Part shown: one piece after another, positions 1-5,363 of the stretch
How positions within the stretch are numbered: position 1 is the stretch's first letter
Layout of the letters: every line of letters starts with the position of its first letter
Source of the DNA: Anaerolineales bacterium UBA3071
GTDB lineage: Bacteria; Chloroflexota; Anaerolineae; UBA3071
DNA: 6,357 bases
Direction: 5' to 3'
Assembly: GCA_002366755.1 (NCBI GenBank)
Contig: DFBV01000146.1
Span: 971 to 7,327, forward strand
Made by a program: the position numbers and the translations under genes
Notes under the pieces: model-generated
What the model was told of the DNA's origin: nothing
What the model saw: the letters and a program-made list of their open reading frames with translations, nothing else
Database searches by the model: none

Positions 1-366
1 GCGCCCATTGTACATGGTGATACCGAAGCCAGCAGCCCTGTCGAGGCCGTCCTGGGTGTTCAACCAGCTATCCACTTCGGACCAGTCGTAGACCCCCGGA
101 GCGGTTTCTATATCACCCCACCTGAACGTCTCATACCCCCCTGTGAGATGGTATGCCACGCGATCCAAGTCGTACTTGTCCGCCACAGCGTAGATGCCCG
201 GCTTGCTCGCCGGAGGCACCACCTCCATGGCCGCGCTAGGCTGCCGTCCCGTATCCGGCGCGGCGCTCAGTGTGCTCGTCCACACGCCCGCGCCGACCAT
301 GGTGCCCAAGGCAAAGCAAACGATGATAACCAACCGAGAAGCAGAGACTTTACCAGACCCGCTCAT
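1..366 (-). CDS. Secreted glycoside-hydrolase-like protein, N-terminal part (runs off the left edge)
   Basis: Open frame of 122 codons from ATG at 366-364 that is still open at base 1, so only the N-terminus is present. Residues 1-36 look like a signal peptide or membrane anchor: a Lys/Arg-containing start, a hydrophobic core around 12-28 (RLVIIVCFALGTMVGAG) and a possible cleavage site near SAA at 34-36. After a low-complexity linker, residues 57-122 resemble the first strand and helix of a clan GH-A (beta/alpha)8 barrel. The stretch FRWGDIETAPGVYDWSEVD at 81-99 follows the 'W.diEp..G.YdW...D' pattern of GH42/GH5-type beta-galactosidase-like enzymes. The catalytic glutamates would lie further downstream, outside the window, so activity and substrate cannot be judged. 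The start overlaps the upstream BNR gene stop by 4 bp (ATGA), and a good Shine-Dalgarno sequence lies inside that gene, so the two are probably translationally coupled. The family call is by pattern only; another barrel-type secreted protein is possible. Confidence 0.72.
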   Translation of the reverse strand, partial: MSGSGKVSASRLVIIVCFALGTMVGAGVWTSTLSAAPDTGRQPSAAMEVVPPASKPGIYAVADKYDLDRVAYHLTGGYETFRWGDIETAPGVYDWSEVDSWLNTQDGLDRAAGFGITMYNGR

Positions 367-980
367 GTGACTTCCTCCTGAGTGCTGTTCCGGGTGCAAC
401 GATCCCACCTTTGGTCGCCGCCATCCTCGGTGATGTAGAGACCGCCGTAGCCGCCAGCAGCGAGAACGATGCCATCCAGGTAGTAGCCGGGAGACATGGC
501 CACGGTGGTCGCCGCTCCGGGATTGCAGAGCACCTCCTCGGCCACGCGATGCCAGCTTGCGCCCCAGTCGGTGGTGCGGAAGATCCCGCCCCAGGTGCCG
601 ACGAAGGGGGTGCCGTCGCTGGGCCAGTGGCTGGAGATGTCCACGTCTTTGATCGAGCTGCTGTATGTAGTGTTGATCCCTTCTCCGCTCAACGTCCAGG
701 TCTGGCCGCCATCATCGGAGCGGAAGAGCCCTTTCCCGAAGCGGTCGCCGTGGCCGGAAAGCTCCTGGCCGCCGCCAGCGAACACCAGGCCGTCGGTGCC
801 GTATTCGGGCGATAGGGCGATGGCCGGCGCTGTACCGCCGCGAGGGCCGCCGCTGCGCCAGTCGCCTAGCCAGGACGCCGCCTTCGAGCTTCGTGCTTCC
901 AGCGCTTGGCTCCCAGTACGCAGGCCGAGGCCAACAGGCATCAGAGCCAGGGCGAGGCTAGGCAGAAGTCGCTTCTTCAT
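363..980 (-). CDS. Short secreted BNR/Asp-box repeat protein (partial beta-propeller)
   Basis: A 205-residue protein with an N-terminal signal peptide: MKKR followed by a hydrophobic stretch to about residue 20, then possible cleavage near SQALEA (24-29). The rest contains sialidase/BNR (Asp-box) repeats. Two are clear: SDDGGQTW at 88-95 and TTDWGASW at 136-143. A third, degenerate one is TEDGGDQRW at 185-193, with one extra residue. Two repeats of the form 'LSPEYGTDGLVFAGG' (56-70) and 'MSPGYYLDGIVLAAGG' (162-177) precede Asp boxes, as in propellers of the YCF48/VPS10/sortilin type. Only two to three blades are encoded, far fewer than the six to eight of a closed propeller, so the protein may be truncated or may complete a propeller by oligomerising. 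No sialidase catalytic residues (Arg triad, Tyr/Glu pair) are recognisable, so an enzyme role is unlikely; binding or scaffolding outside the cell is more plausible. The stop overlaps the next gene's ATG; the protease gene lies 97 bp upstream. Confidence 0.8.
   Translation of the reverse strand: MKKRLLPSLALALMPVGLGLRTGSQALEARSSKAASWLGDWRSGGPRGGTAPAIALSPEYGTDGLVFAGGGQELSGHGDRFGKGLFRSDDGGQTWTLSGEGINTTYSSSIKDVDISSHWPSDGTPFVGTWGGIFRTTDWGASWHRVAEEVLCNPGAATTVAMSPGYYLDGIVLAAGGYGGLYITEDGGDQRWDRCTRNSTQEEVT
373..379 (-). promoter_or_regulatory. Ribosome binding site of the glycoside-hydrolase-like gene, inside the BNR gene
   Basis: On the minus strand AGGAGGA lies 6 bases before the ATG at 366. It is close to the anti-Shine-Dalgarno complement and fixes the start of the leftmost gene. 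It falls in the last codons of the BNR gene, which fits re-initiation at the ATGA overlap. Confidence 0.7.
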
Positions 981-990
981 CTTAATAATC

Positions 991-997
991 CCTCCTT
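991..997 (-). promoter_or_regulatory. Ribosome binding site of the BNR gene
   Basis: The minus strand reads AAGGAGG, ten bases upstream of the ATG at 980. This near-perfect Shine-Dalgarno sequence supports the chosen start, and the signal peptide that follows agrees with it. Confidence 0.75.
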
Positions 998-1035
998 GAT
1001 TCGAAACTCGGACTCTCGATAGACGCGCGGGTGTC

Positions 1036-1047
1036 CATCACGTGATG
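1036..1047. repeat. 12-bp perfect palindrome CATCACGTGATG in the protease-BNR gap
   Basis: CATCACGTGATG is its own reverse complement and sits in the middle of the 98-bp gap (981-1078) between the protease stop and the BNR start. With a one-base bulge (C1035) the pairing extends by GT/AC. No T-run follows on either strand, so it does not look like an intrinsic terminator. It could be a protein-binding site or a small RNA hairpin. No clear -10/-35 pair is visible in this gap, so the BNR gene may be read through from the protease promoter. Confidence 0.4.
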
Positions 1048-1078
1048 ACGGACGAAAAGCCAGGAAGGCGCGTGCTTG

Positions 1079-2689
1079 CTAATGTGCGTATCGGTTGTTC
1101 TCCGCAACTGGCAGATACAGGTGGGTCAATTCCGGCACCAACGAAAGGAAGACGGTAACGGTGAGCGGGGTTCCCTGAGCGTCCGGTGTACAGCTGCTGA
1201 TGCGCAGGCTGCCTTCGTAGACACCATAGCTCAGTCCGCTTGTGGAGACCAGCACGTTGAGCTTGTCAGGATCGTCGTAGGTGATGCTGCCGCTGAGGGG
1301 CGGCACGAGGTTGAGCCAGCTTTCTCCGGTGAGTTCCTCCGCCTGCCACTGCAATGGCTGATAGCTTTGGTTGCTGAGCCATACCCGTTGCGCTGTGGGA
1401 GCGTGATGGCTGTCGCCGAGGAAAAGCAGTTGCTCCGGCTCGACGGCAAGCATCGGCGGCAAGGCCCACCGCACGGCTTCGTGGGCGTTGACTCGTCCAT
1501 GCCCCAGGTAGCTGTTGCGTCCGCCCACATAGTCAAACTGCCCCACTTGGTCCGCTGTCTGCCGCAGGATGTCGGCGATGTCATCCTGGGTCAGCGCGGG
1601 GTTCACGCTACAGATCAGTGCCGCAGTGCCGGCCACGTGGGGAGCAGCCATCGAGGTGCCGTGTTCCCAGCCGTAGCCGCCGGGCCAGGTGCTCCAAACC
1701 TGATCCACCGACGTGCCGCCGGGCGCGGCCAGGTCCACCTCTGGCCCCCAGTTGGAGTAGGAGGGCCACCAGTCGTATTGGTCGGTAGCAGCGACAGCCA
1801 GAACCTCCGCGTACCGAGCCGGGTATGTTATGCTGCTCTGACCCTGGTTGCCCGTCGAGGCGACCAGCAGTGCGCCGGCATCATGCGCATTGTGTATCGC
1901 TTGTTCCATGATGTCCGAGTGGGCATGTCCCCCCAGGCTGAGGTTGATGACGGCCACGCCATTGGCGGCGGCGTACTGGATCGCCGCCGAGATGTTGGCG
2001 TAGGTGCCCTCACCACGGTCGTCTAGCACCTTCAGAGGCAGGATGCTGACGCCCGGTGCCACTCCTGCAACGCCCAGAGCGTTGTTCAGTTGGGCGCTGA
2101 GGATACCCGTCACGTGGGTGCCGTGGCCGTAGTCGTCGTCTGGATCAGCGTCGTTGTTGACGAAATCATATCCGGCCAACAGGCTGGCACCGAGGTCAGG
2201 GTGCCCTGTGTCCACGCCGGAGTCGAGCACGGCAACGATGACCTCCGCTTTGCCTGTAGTCAGCGTCCACGCTGGAGGTGCTTCGATGCAGCGCATATTC
2301 CATTGCTTGAGCCAGTGCGTGTCGTTGGGGTTCAGGCTATCGCCATCGGCCGCGTGGGCCAGGTAGTTGGGTTCGGCAAGGGCGATGAGCGGATGCTGGC
2401 GCAGCTTCTCGATGTGGGTCCGCTCCTCGCCAGAAGGCACCTTCAGCCGGGCCACACGCAGAGAGGCGATGTCCTGCAAGACTGTCAGCCCCTGCGCCAT
2501 GACAGCGGTGCGGGCGGCTGCTGCTGTCACCCCATCCCGCCACTGGACGAGGATCTCGCCGCGGACGTAGGGGGCGGCAGGGTCCAGGGGAGACCGCGAC
2601 GATGCACCCAGCCCGGCGGGGGTGGTCGGGGCCAGGATCAGCAGGCAGAGCAGCAACAGGGCGATTGCTACACGGGTTGTCTTGGACAT
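1079..2689 (-). CDS. Secreted subtilisin-like serine protease (peptidase family S8)
   Basis: A 536-residue exported endopeptidase. Residues 1-29 form a signal peptide (MSKTTR, then a Leu-rich core at 8-20). Residues 40-112 match a fervidolysin-type N-terminal prodomain (YVRGEILVQW at 41-50, ending ALAEPNYLAH near 103-112). The S8 catalytic domain covers about 120-410 and has a complete triad: Asp156 in VAVLDSGVD, His189 in YGHGTHVTG and Ser346 in HGTSMAAPHVAG. The oxyanion-hole Asn281 lies in ASTGNQG. Residues 413-515 form an all-beta domain with a repeated 'L.V.p..L.F' start and 'YGVYEGSLRISS', most like BACON/immunoglobulin-type modules. The chain ends in a short LTHLYLPVAENN-type tail. All parts needed for activity are present, so it should be a secreted, self-processing protease. 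The ATG at 2689 has GGAGGAG five bases upstream and a strong promoter at 2716-2744. It is probably the first gene of a protease-BNR-glycoside hydrolase cluster on this strand. Confidence 0.95.
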   Translation of the reverse strand: MSKTTRVAIALLLLCLLILAPTTPAGLGASSRSPLDPAAPYVRGEILVQWRDGVTAAAARTAVMAQGLTVLQDIASLRVARLKVPSGEERTHIEKLRQHPLIALAEPNYLAHAADGDSLNPNDTHWLKQWNMRCIEAPPAWTLTTGKAEVIVAVLDSGVDTGHPDLGASLLAGYDFVNNDADPDDDYGHGTHVTGILSAQLNNALGVAGVAPGVSILPLKVLDDRGEGTYANISAAIQYAAANGVAVINLSLGGHAHSDIMEQAIHNAHDAGALLVASTGNQGQSSITYPARYAEVLAVAATDQYDWWPSYSNWGPEVDLAAPGGTSVDQVWSTWPGGYGWEHGTSMAAPHVAGTAALICSVNPALTQDDIADILRQTADQVGQFDYVGGRNSYLGHGRVNAHEAVRWALPPMLAVEPEQLLFLGDSHHAPTAQRVWLSNQSYQPLQWQAEELTGESWLNLVPPLSGSITYDDPDKLNVLVSTSGLSYGVYEGSLRISSCTPDAQGTPLTVTVFLSLVPELTHLYLPVAENNRYAH

Positions 2690-2715
2690 GCAGACTCCTC
2701 CAAAGTGCTGTGCAC

Positions 2716-2744
2716 ATTATACCTTCAGTCAGTGGTTTAGGCAA
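2716..2744 (-). promoter_or_regulatory. Sigma70-type promoter of the protease gene
   Basis: On the minus strand the -35 box TTGCCT (2744-2739) is separated by 17 bp from a perfect -10 box TATAAT (2721-2716). Transcription would start about 2709, leaving a leader of about 20 bases that carries the GGAGGAG ribosome site (2701-2695). Spacing and -10 match the housekeeping consensus; the -35 matches at four of six positions. Its -35 region overlaps that of the divergent DUF2085 promoter. Confidence 0.75.
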
Positions 2745-2766
2745 ACGAGAGAGAATGTGATATAAT
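2737..2766 (+). promoter_or_regulatory. Extended -10 promoter of the DUF2085 gene
   Basis: A perfect -10 box TATAAT (2761-2766) is preceded by TGA (2758-2760), the extended -10 TGn signature. The best -35 match, TTAGGC at 2737-2742 with an 18-bp spacer, is weak, as is common for extended -10 promoters. Transcription would start about 2773, giving a leader of about 30 bases before the TTG start at 2804. The -35 region lies over that of the oppositely directed protease promoter. Confidence 0.65.
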
Positions 2767-2792
2767 CGCTCCGTCGTGTTGACCGGACTTGT

Positions 2793-2798
2793 GGAGGT
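2793..2798 (+). promoter_or_regulatory. Ribosome binding site that decides the TTG start at 2804
   Basis: GGAGGT at 2793-2798 lies five bases before TTG at 2804. An alternative in-frame TTG at 2789 would place this site inside the coding region and has no Shine-Dalgarno sequence upstream of it, so 2804 is the better start. No ATG is available near the start of the conserved frame. Confidence 0.65.
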
Positions 2799-2803
2799 CT
2801 CAC

Positions 2804-3682
2804 TTGTCTTCTGAGAACCCTGTGGACCCTCGCCCTGCCGTTCCGGTTTCCCCCGACTCGGAGTGGCATTCCGCTCCCGCGGAAAGTGCACTCTCGGCGC
2901 GGCGTTGGCCGAACCGGCTGTTCGTGGCCTTAGCCCTGGCTGTTATCTTAGTGACGCTGTTGCTGCCCCACGGGGAGGTGCCGGAGCGGTTGGACCATCT
3001 GGCACGGGCGGTGTGCGGGCAATTGGTCGAGCACAGCTTCTTCTGCGGCGAACGGCGGCTCCCCCTCTGCGCTCGCTGCACGGGCACCTACCTGGGCGTC
3101 CTTGTCACCTACGTGATGCTGGGTATCATGGGGCGGGGGCGGGCGAACGAGTTGCCTCCACTGAGAATCTTGCTGGTTCTCTTTGTCTTCATCGCTCTCT
3201 GGGGCCTGGACGGCCTGAATTCCTACTTTGCGCTGCTTACCGGGTCTCCGCTTCTCTACGAACCGAGCAATCTCCTGCGGCTCATCAGCGGCTTGCTGCA
3301 GGGCCTGGCCCTCATGGTCATCGTGAGGCCCATTGTCGCTTTCACGCTGTGGGCGCAGAGTTGGGATGAGCAGGTGGTGCGCGGCTACGGGGAGTTGGGC
3401 TTATTGATGGCAACGCTGGCGGTGGTGGGCGTTGTGGCACAAAGTGAGGCCGCCTGGCTCTACTATCCACTGGCGCTGTCCAGTGTGGGTGGGGAGCTAC
3501 TGATGCTGAGCCTGGTGAACACGCTAATCGCTAGCGTCTTGCTGCGGCGGGAGGGAACGGCTGCGAACTGGCGGCAGGCCGCGCCGTTGTGGCTGTTGGG
3601 CCTGGCCGCCGCGTTGGTCGAGGTCAATCTGATCAACCTGGGCAGGGAAGCCCTCAACCGGCTGCTTGGCTTGCCCTTGTGA
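2804..3682 (+). CDS. DUF2085 family integral membrane protein, long form
   Basis: A 292-residue membrane protein starting at TTG. After a hydrophilic N-terminus (1-36) comes a first membrane segment at about 38-55. The DUF2085 signature follows at 70-100: VCGQLVEHSFFCGERR, then LPLCARCTGTYLG. Its cysteines are at 71, 81, 89 and 92, close enough to form a metal site or disulfides. The family motif usually begins 'CHQ/CHR'; here it is CGQ, so the histidine is missing. About five more hydrophobic segments follow (about 96-110, 121-140, 158-180, 198-215, 225-247 and 261-281, some possibly paired), which makes the protein roughly twice the length of the short family members I know. The function of the family is unknown; I know no reaction for it. 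The gene stands alone on its own promoter, diverging from the protease gene. No clear terminator follows; the next gene begins 266 bp later with its own promoter. Confidence 0.85.
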   Translation: MSSENPVDPRPAVPVSPDSEWHSAPAESALSARRWPNRLFVALALAVILVTLLLPHGEVPERLDHLARAVCGQLVEHSFFCGERRLPLCARCTGTYLGVLVTYVMLGIMGRGRANELPPLRILLVLFVFIALWGLDGLNSYFALLTGSPLLYEPSNLLRLISGLLQGLALMVIVRPIVAFTLWAQSWDEQVVRGYGELGLLMATLAVVGVVAQSEAAWLYYPLALSSVGGELLMLSLVNTLIASVLLRREGTAANWRQAAPLWLLGLAAALVEVNLINLGREALNRLLGLPL

Positions 3683-3802
3683 CAAGTGATGCCTGAACCG
3701 TGACCCAACTGCCACGCCGATCTCTCACGCCTCACCCAACCCGCATCGCGTCTCGCGCCGCCTAATGCTCTGTCCATTTGTCTTTCAGGAAGTCGCTTCT
3801 TC

Positions 3803-3818
3803 GTCAACCGCGGTTGAC
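3803..3818. repeat. 16-bp perfect palindrome GTCAACCGCGGTTGAC, candidate operator
   Basis: GTCAACCGCGGTTGAC equals its own reverse complement. It ends nine bases before the -35 box of the DUF4013 promoter (3828-3833), a usual place for an activator or repressor site. There is no loop and no T-run, so a dimeric DNA-binding protein is a better explanation than a terminator. The central CG and AACC/GGTT half-sites are of the kind bound by LacI- or TetR-type regulators, but no regulator gene is in the window. Apart from this palindrome and the promoter, the gap 3683-3948 shows no gene, only short weak inverted repeats such as CGCG-TCT-CGCG at 3747-3757. Confidence 0.55.
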
Positions 3819-3827
3819 CACGTGCAC

Positions 3828-3856
3828 TTGCCGCGGGCCACAACCTTTGGTATAAT
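3828..3856 (+). promoter_or_regulatory. Sigma70-type promoter of the DUF4013 gene
   Basis: The -35 box TTGCCG (3828-3833), a 17-bp spacer and a perfect -10 box TATAAT (3851-3856) are present. Transcription would begin about 3863, giving an 85-base leader. Both the -35 type (TTGCC) and the bases around the -10 (GGTATAATGT) are shared with the protease promoter at 2716-2744. Confidence 0.75.
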
Positions 3857-3948
3857 GTTTTTGCTGGACAGGGCATTCGCTTGCCAGTCGTGATGGCTGG
3901 GAGGATATCTTGGCCTTCTCACATTTCTCAAAGGAAAGGAGTAGTAAC

Positions 3949-4653
3949 ATGGACATTGGAAAGGCATTCACGTTCATCTTCGATGACCCTGACTGGCTGA
4001 AGAAGGTTGCCATCGGCACGGGCCTGACGCTGCTGGGCATCATCTTCTCCATCGTGCTGATCGGCTTGATCCCGTTGATCATCGTCACCGGTTACACTGT
4101 GGTGCTGATCAAGAACGTCATGGACGGCGTGGAGCAGCCGCTGCCCGAATGGGTTGATTGGGGAGATCTGTTCATGCGCGGCCTCAAGCTCTTCGTGATC
4201 TTGCTGATCTGGGCGATTCCCCTGATCATCGTCAGCGTGGGTTCCAGCGTACCTGCAGTGCTGTCAGAGAACTCTGACATTCAGTGGCTTTGGATAGCCA
4301 TCTCTGTCTGCTGCAGTTGTCTGACCTTCATCCTGGGCGTTGCCTACGCCTTGATCGAGCCGGTCATCACCTTCCGCTTCGCTCGCACCGGCGAGTTCGG
4401 CTCGGGCTTCGAGTTCGGCCAGATCTTTCGGCTCCTCGGCGACAACATCGCCAACATCATCATCACCGTGATCATTGTCGCCGTGGCCGGGTTCGTTCTG
4501 GTCATTCTGGGTGGCATCGTAGGCACAATCGCGCTGGTGATTGGCCTTTTCGTCACCATCCCCGCTGCGGCATTCCTGTCCGAAGTGATCCAAGCGCATC
4601 TCTACGGCCAGGTGGGGCGGGAGGCGGAGGCTAAATCGGTGGAGCCGCTCTGA
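3949..4653 (+). CDS. DUF4013 domain membrane protein
   Basis: A 234-residue polytopic membrane protein. It opens with MDIGKAFTFIFDDPDWLKKV (1-20), the amphipathic N-terminus typical of DUF4013, where a phenylalanine-rich start is followed by a D/P-W-KK turn into the first membrane segment. Hydrophobic segments lie at about 22-54 (probably two), 78-97, 112-138, 166-190 and 192-212. Between the first two sets sits the conserved loop LPEWVDWGDLFMRGLK (65-80), the family's most recognisable motif (LPeWddwgdlf..Glk). The tail (213-234) is charged. The biochemical role of the family is unknown. ATG at 3949 is preceded by AAAGGAG seven bases upstream and gives the family's usual N-terminus. An in-frame TTG at 3910, with GGGAGG five bases upstream, would add 13 residues (MAFSHFSKERSSN), so a second start cannot be excluded. 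The gene has its own promoter at 3828-3856, and a strong inverted repeat begins right after its stop. Confidence 0.88.
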   Translation: MDIGKAFTFIFDDPDWLKKVAIGTGLTLLGIIFSIVLIGLIPLIIVTGYTVVLIKNVMDGVEQPLPEWVDWGDLFMRGLKLFVILLIWAIPLIIVSVGSSVPAVLSENSDIQWLWIAISVCCSCLTFILGVAYALIEPVITFRFARTGEFGSGFEFGQIFRLLGDNIANIIITVIIVAVAGFVLVILGGIVGTIALVIGLFVTIPAAAFLSEVIQAHLYGQVGREAEAKSVEPL

Positions 4654-4686
4654 GGCCGGAGAGAGGATTGCGTCTGCACTCCGGCC
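4654..4686 (+). terminator. GC-rich inverted repeat directly after the DUF4013 stop (possible terminator stem)
   Basis: GGCCGGAG (4654-4661) pairs perfectly with CTCCGGCC (4679-4686) across a 17-base loop, starting at the base after the TGA. A T-run is missing (GATTGTCAG follows), so it is not a classical intrinsic terminator. It may protect the 3' end, act with Rho, or be part of the intergenic repeat that follows. Confidence 0.4.
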
Positions 4687-4699
4687 GATTGTCAGAACC

Positions 4700-4749
4700 G
4701 GCGTAAAACGTAGGGTGAGAATTTACGCTTCACGTTTCACGTCCCCGCA
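4700..4749 (+). repeat. Dispersed intergenic palindromic repeat, copy 1
   Basis: This copy lies in the gap before the DUF4126 gene. The 27 bases 4723-4749 match 5390-5416 at 25 positions, and the left part (GGC, AAAACGT, GTGAG) is recognisably related. The right half is built from three heptamer-like units, TTACGCT, TCACGTT and TCACGTC. Within the copy, GCGTAAA (4701-4707) pairs with TTTACGC (4722-4728) across 14 bases, so it can form a hairpin different in detail from that of copy 2. It lies between two same-strand genes and encodes nothing. Confidence 0.75.
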
Positions 4750-4779
4750 TATCTGGTAATACAACGAAGGTGCAGCACA

Positions 4780-5349
4780 ATGATCGAGGCTATTAGCAGT
4801 GTTGCCTCCGCCTTTGGCCTTTCCGCGTCCGCAGGACTCAACGCCTACCTGCCGCTGCTGGTCGTCGGGCTGATGGCCCGTTTCACCGACCTGATCACGC
4901 TGCAGGAGCCGTGGAACGCTCTGGAGAACCCGTGGGTGCTGGGTGTCTTGGCCGTGCTGCTGGCCATCGAAATGACGGTGGACAAGTTCCCGATCGTAGA
5001 CAGCATCAACGACACCATCCAGACCTTCGTGCGGCCCGTGGCGGGGGCCGTCCTCTTCGCCGCCAGCGGCAACGTGATTAGCGATGTCCATCCTGCGCTG
5101 GCCATGATCTGTGGGCTATTGGTGGCGGGGGGCGTGCATGTGGCGAAGTCCACGGCGCGTCCCTTCGTCACCGGCGCCAGCATCGGCGCAGCCAACCCTG
5201 TGGTCAGCGTGGCTGAGGACGTGGTATCCGCCACCACCAGCGTGCTTTCCATCGTCGTGCCCATCCTGGCAGCCATCGTGCTGCTCTTCCTGCTAGCGGT
5301 GCTGTTCTGGTGGATCTGGCGGCGTGCCCGACGGCGTGCCTGGCCATAG
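4780..5349 (+). CDS. DUF4126 domain membrane protein
   Basis: A 189-residue integral membrane protein matching DUF4126 over nearly its whole length. The signature is GLSASAGLNAYLPLLVVGLMARF, split over 13-35. It is followed by PWVLGVLAVLLAIEMTVDKFP (51-71), then VDSINDTIQTFVRPVAGAVLFAAS (73-96), the motif by which I recognise the family. Residues 100-144 contain GGVHVAKSTARP and GAANP, small-residue-rich segments suggesting tightly packed helices. A last membrane segment (157-180) ends in a strongly basic tail (RRARRR at 181-186), which predicts a cytoplasmic C-terminus. Function is unknown; the glycine-rich paired segments could suit a channel or transporter, but that is speculation. ATG at 4780 has GAAGG nine bases upstream. 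It follows the DUF4013 gene by 126 bp, a gap filled by an inverted repeat and repeat copy 1, with no convincing promoter of its own. It may be read through from the DUF4013 promoter. Confidence 0.88.
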   Translation: MIEAISSVASAFGLSASAGLNAYLPLLVVGLMARFTDLITLQEPWNALENPWVLGVLAVLLAIEMTVDKFPIVDSINDTIQTFVRPVAGAVLFAASGNVISDVHPALAMICGLLVAGGVHVAKSTARPFVTGASIGAANPVVSVAEDVVSATTSVLSIVVPILAAIVLLFLLAVLFWWIWRRARRRAWP

Positions 5350-5363
5350 CTACTGGCCTGAAA

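Noticed and set aside
363..980. BNR protein as an active sialidase
   Set aside because: Asp boxes are structural only. The Arg triad and the Tyr/Glu catalytic pair of sialidases are not recognisable, and the protein is too short for a six-bladed propeller.
1076..2026. Long plus-strand open frame (316 codons) opposite the protease gene
   Set aside because: It is antisense to a protease with a complete triad and motifs, and its translation has no recognisable domain or ribosome site. High G+C makes such shadow frames common.
2090..2740. Plus-strand open frame of 216 codons over the protease N-terminus and its promoter
   Set aside because: It is a shadow of the protease reading frame and crosses the divergent promoter region; the peptide is low-complexity and unlike any family I know.
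3683..3948. A small gene or structured RNA in the gap before the DUF4013 gene
   Set aside because: The minus-strand frames here have no ribosome site or family resemblance, and the inverted repeats in the leader (for example GCCA 3883-3886 with TGGC 3894-3897) are too short to support a riboswitch.
4735..4762. Possible promoter for the DUF4126 gene (TTTCAC, then TGGTAATAC)
   Set aside because: The -10 is poor and the predicted start would fall on the ribosome binding site at 4766-4770. The -35 candidate is part of the dispersed repeat.
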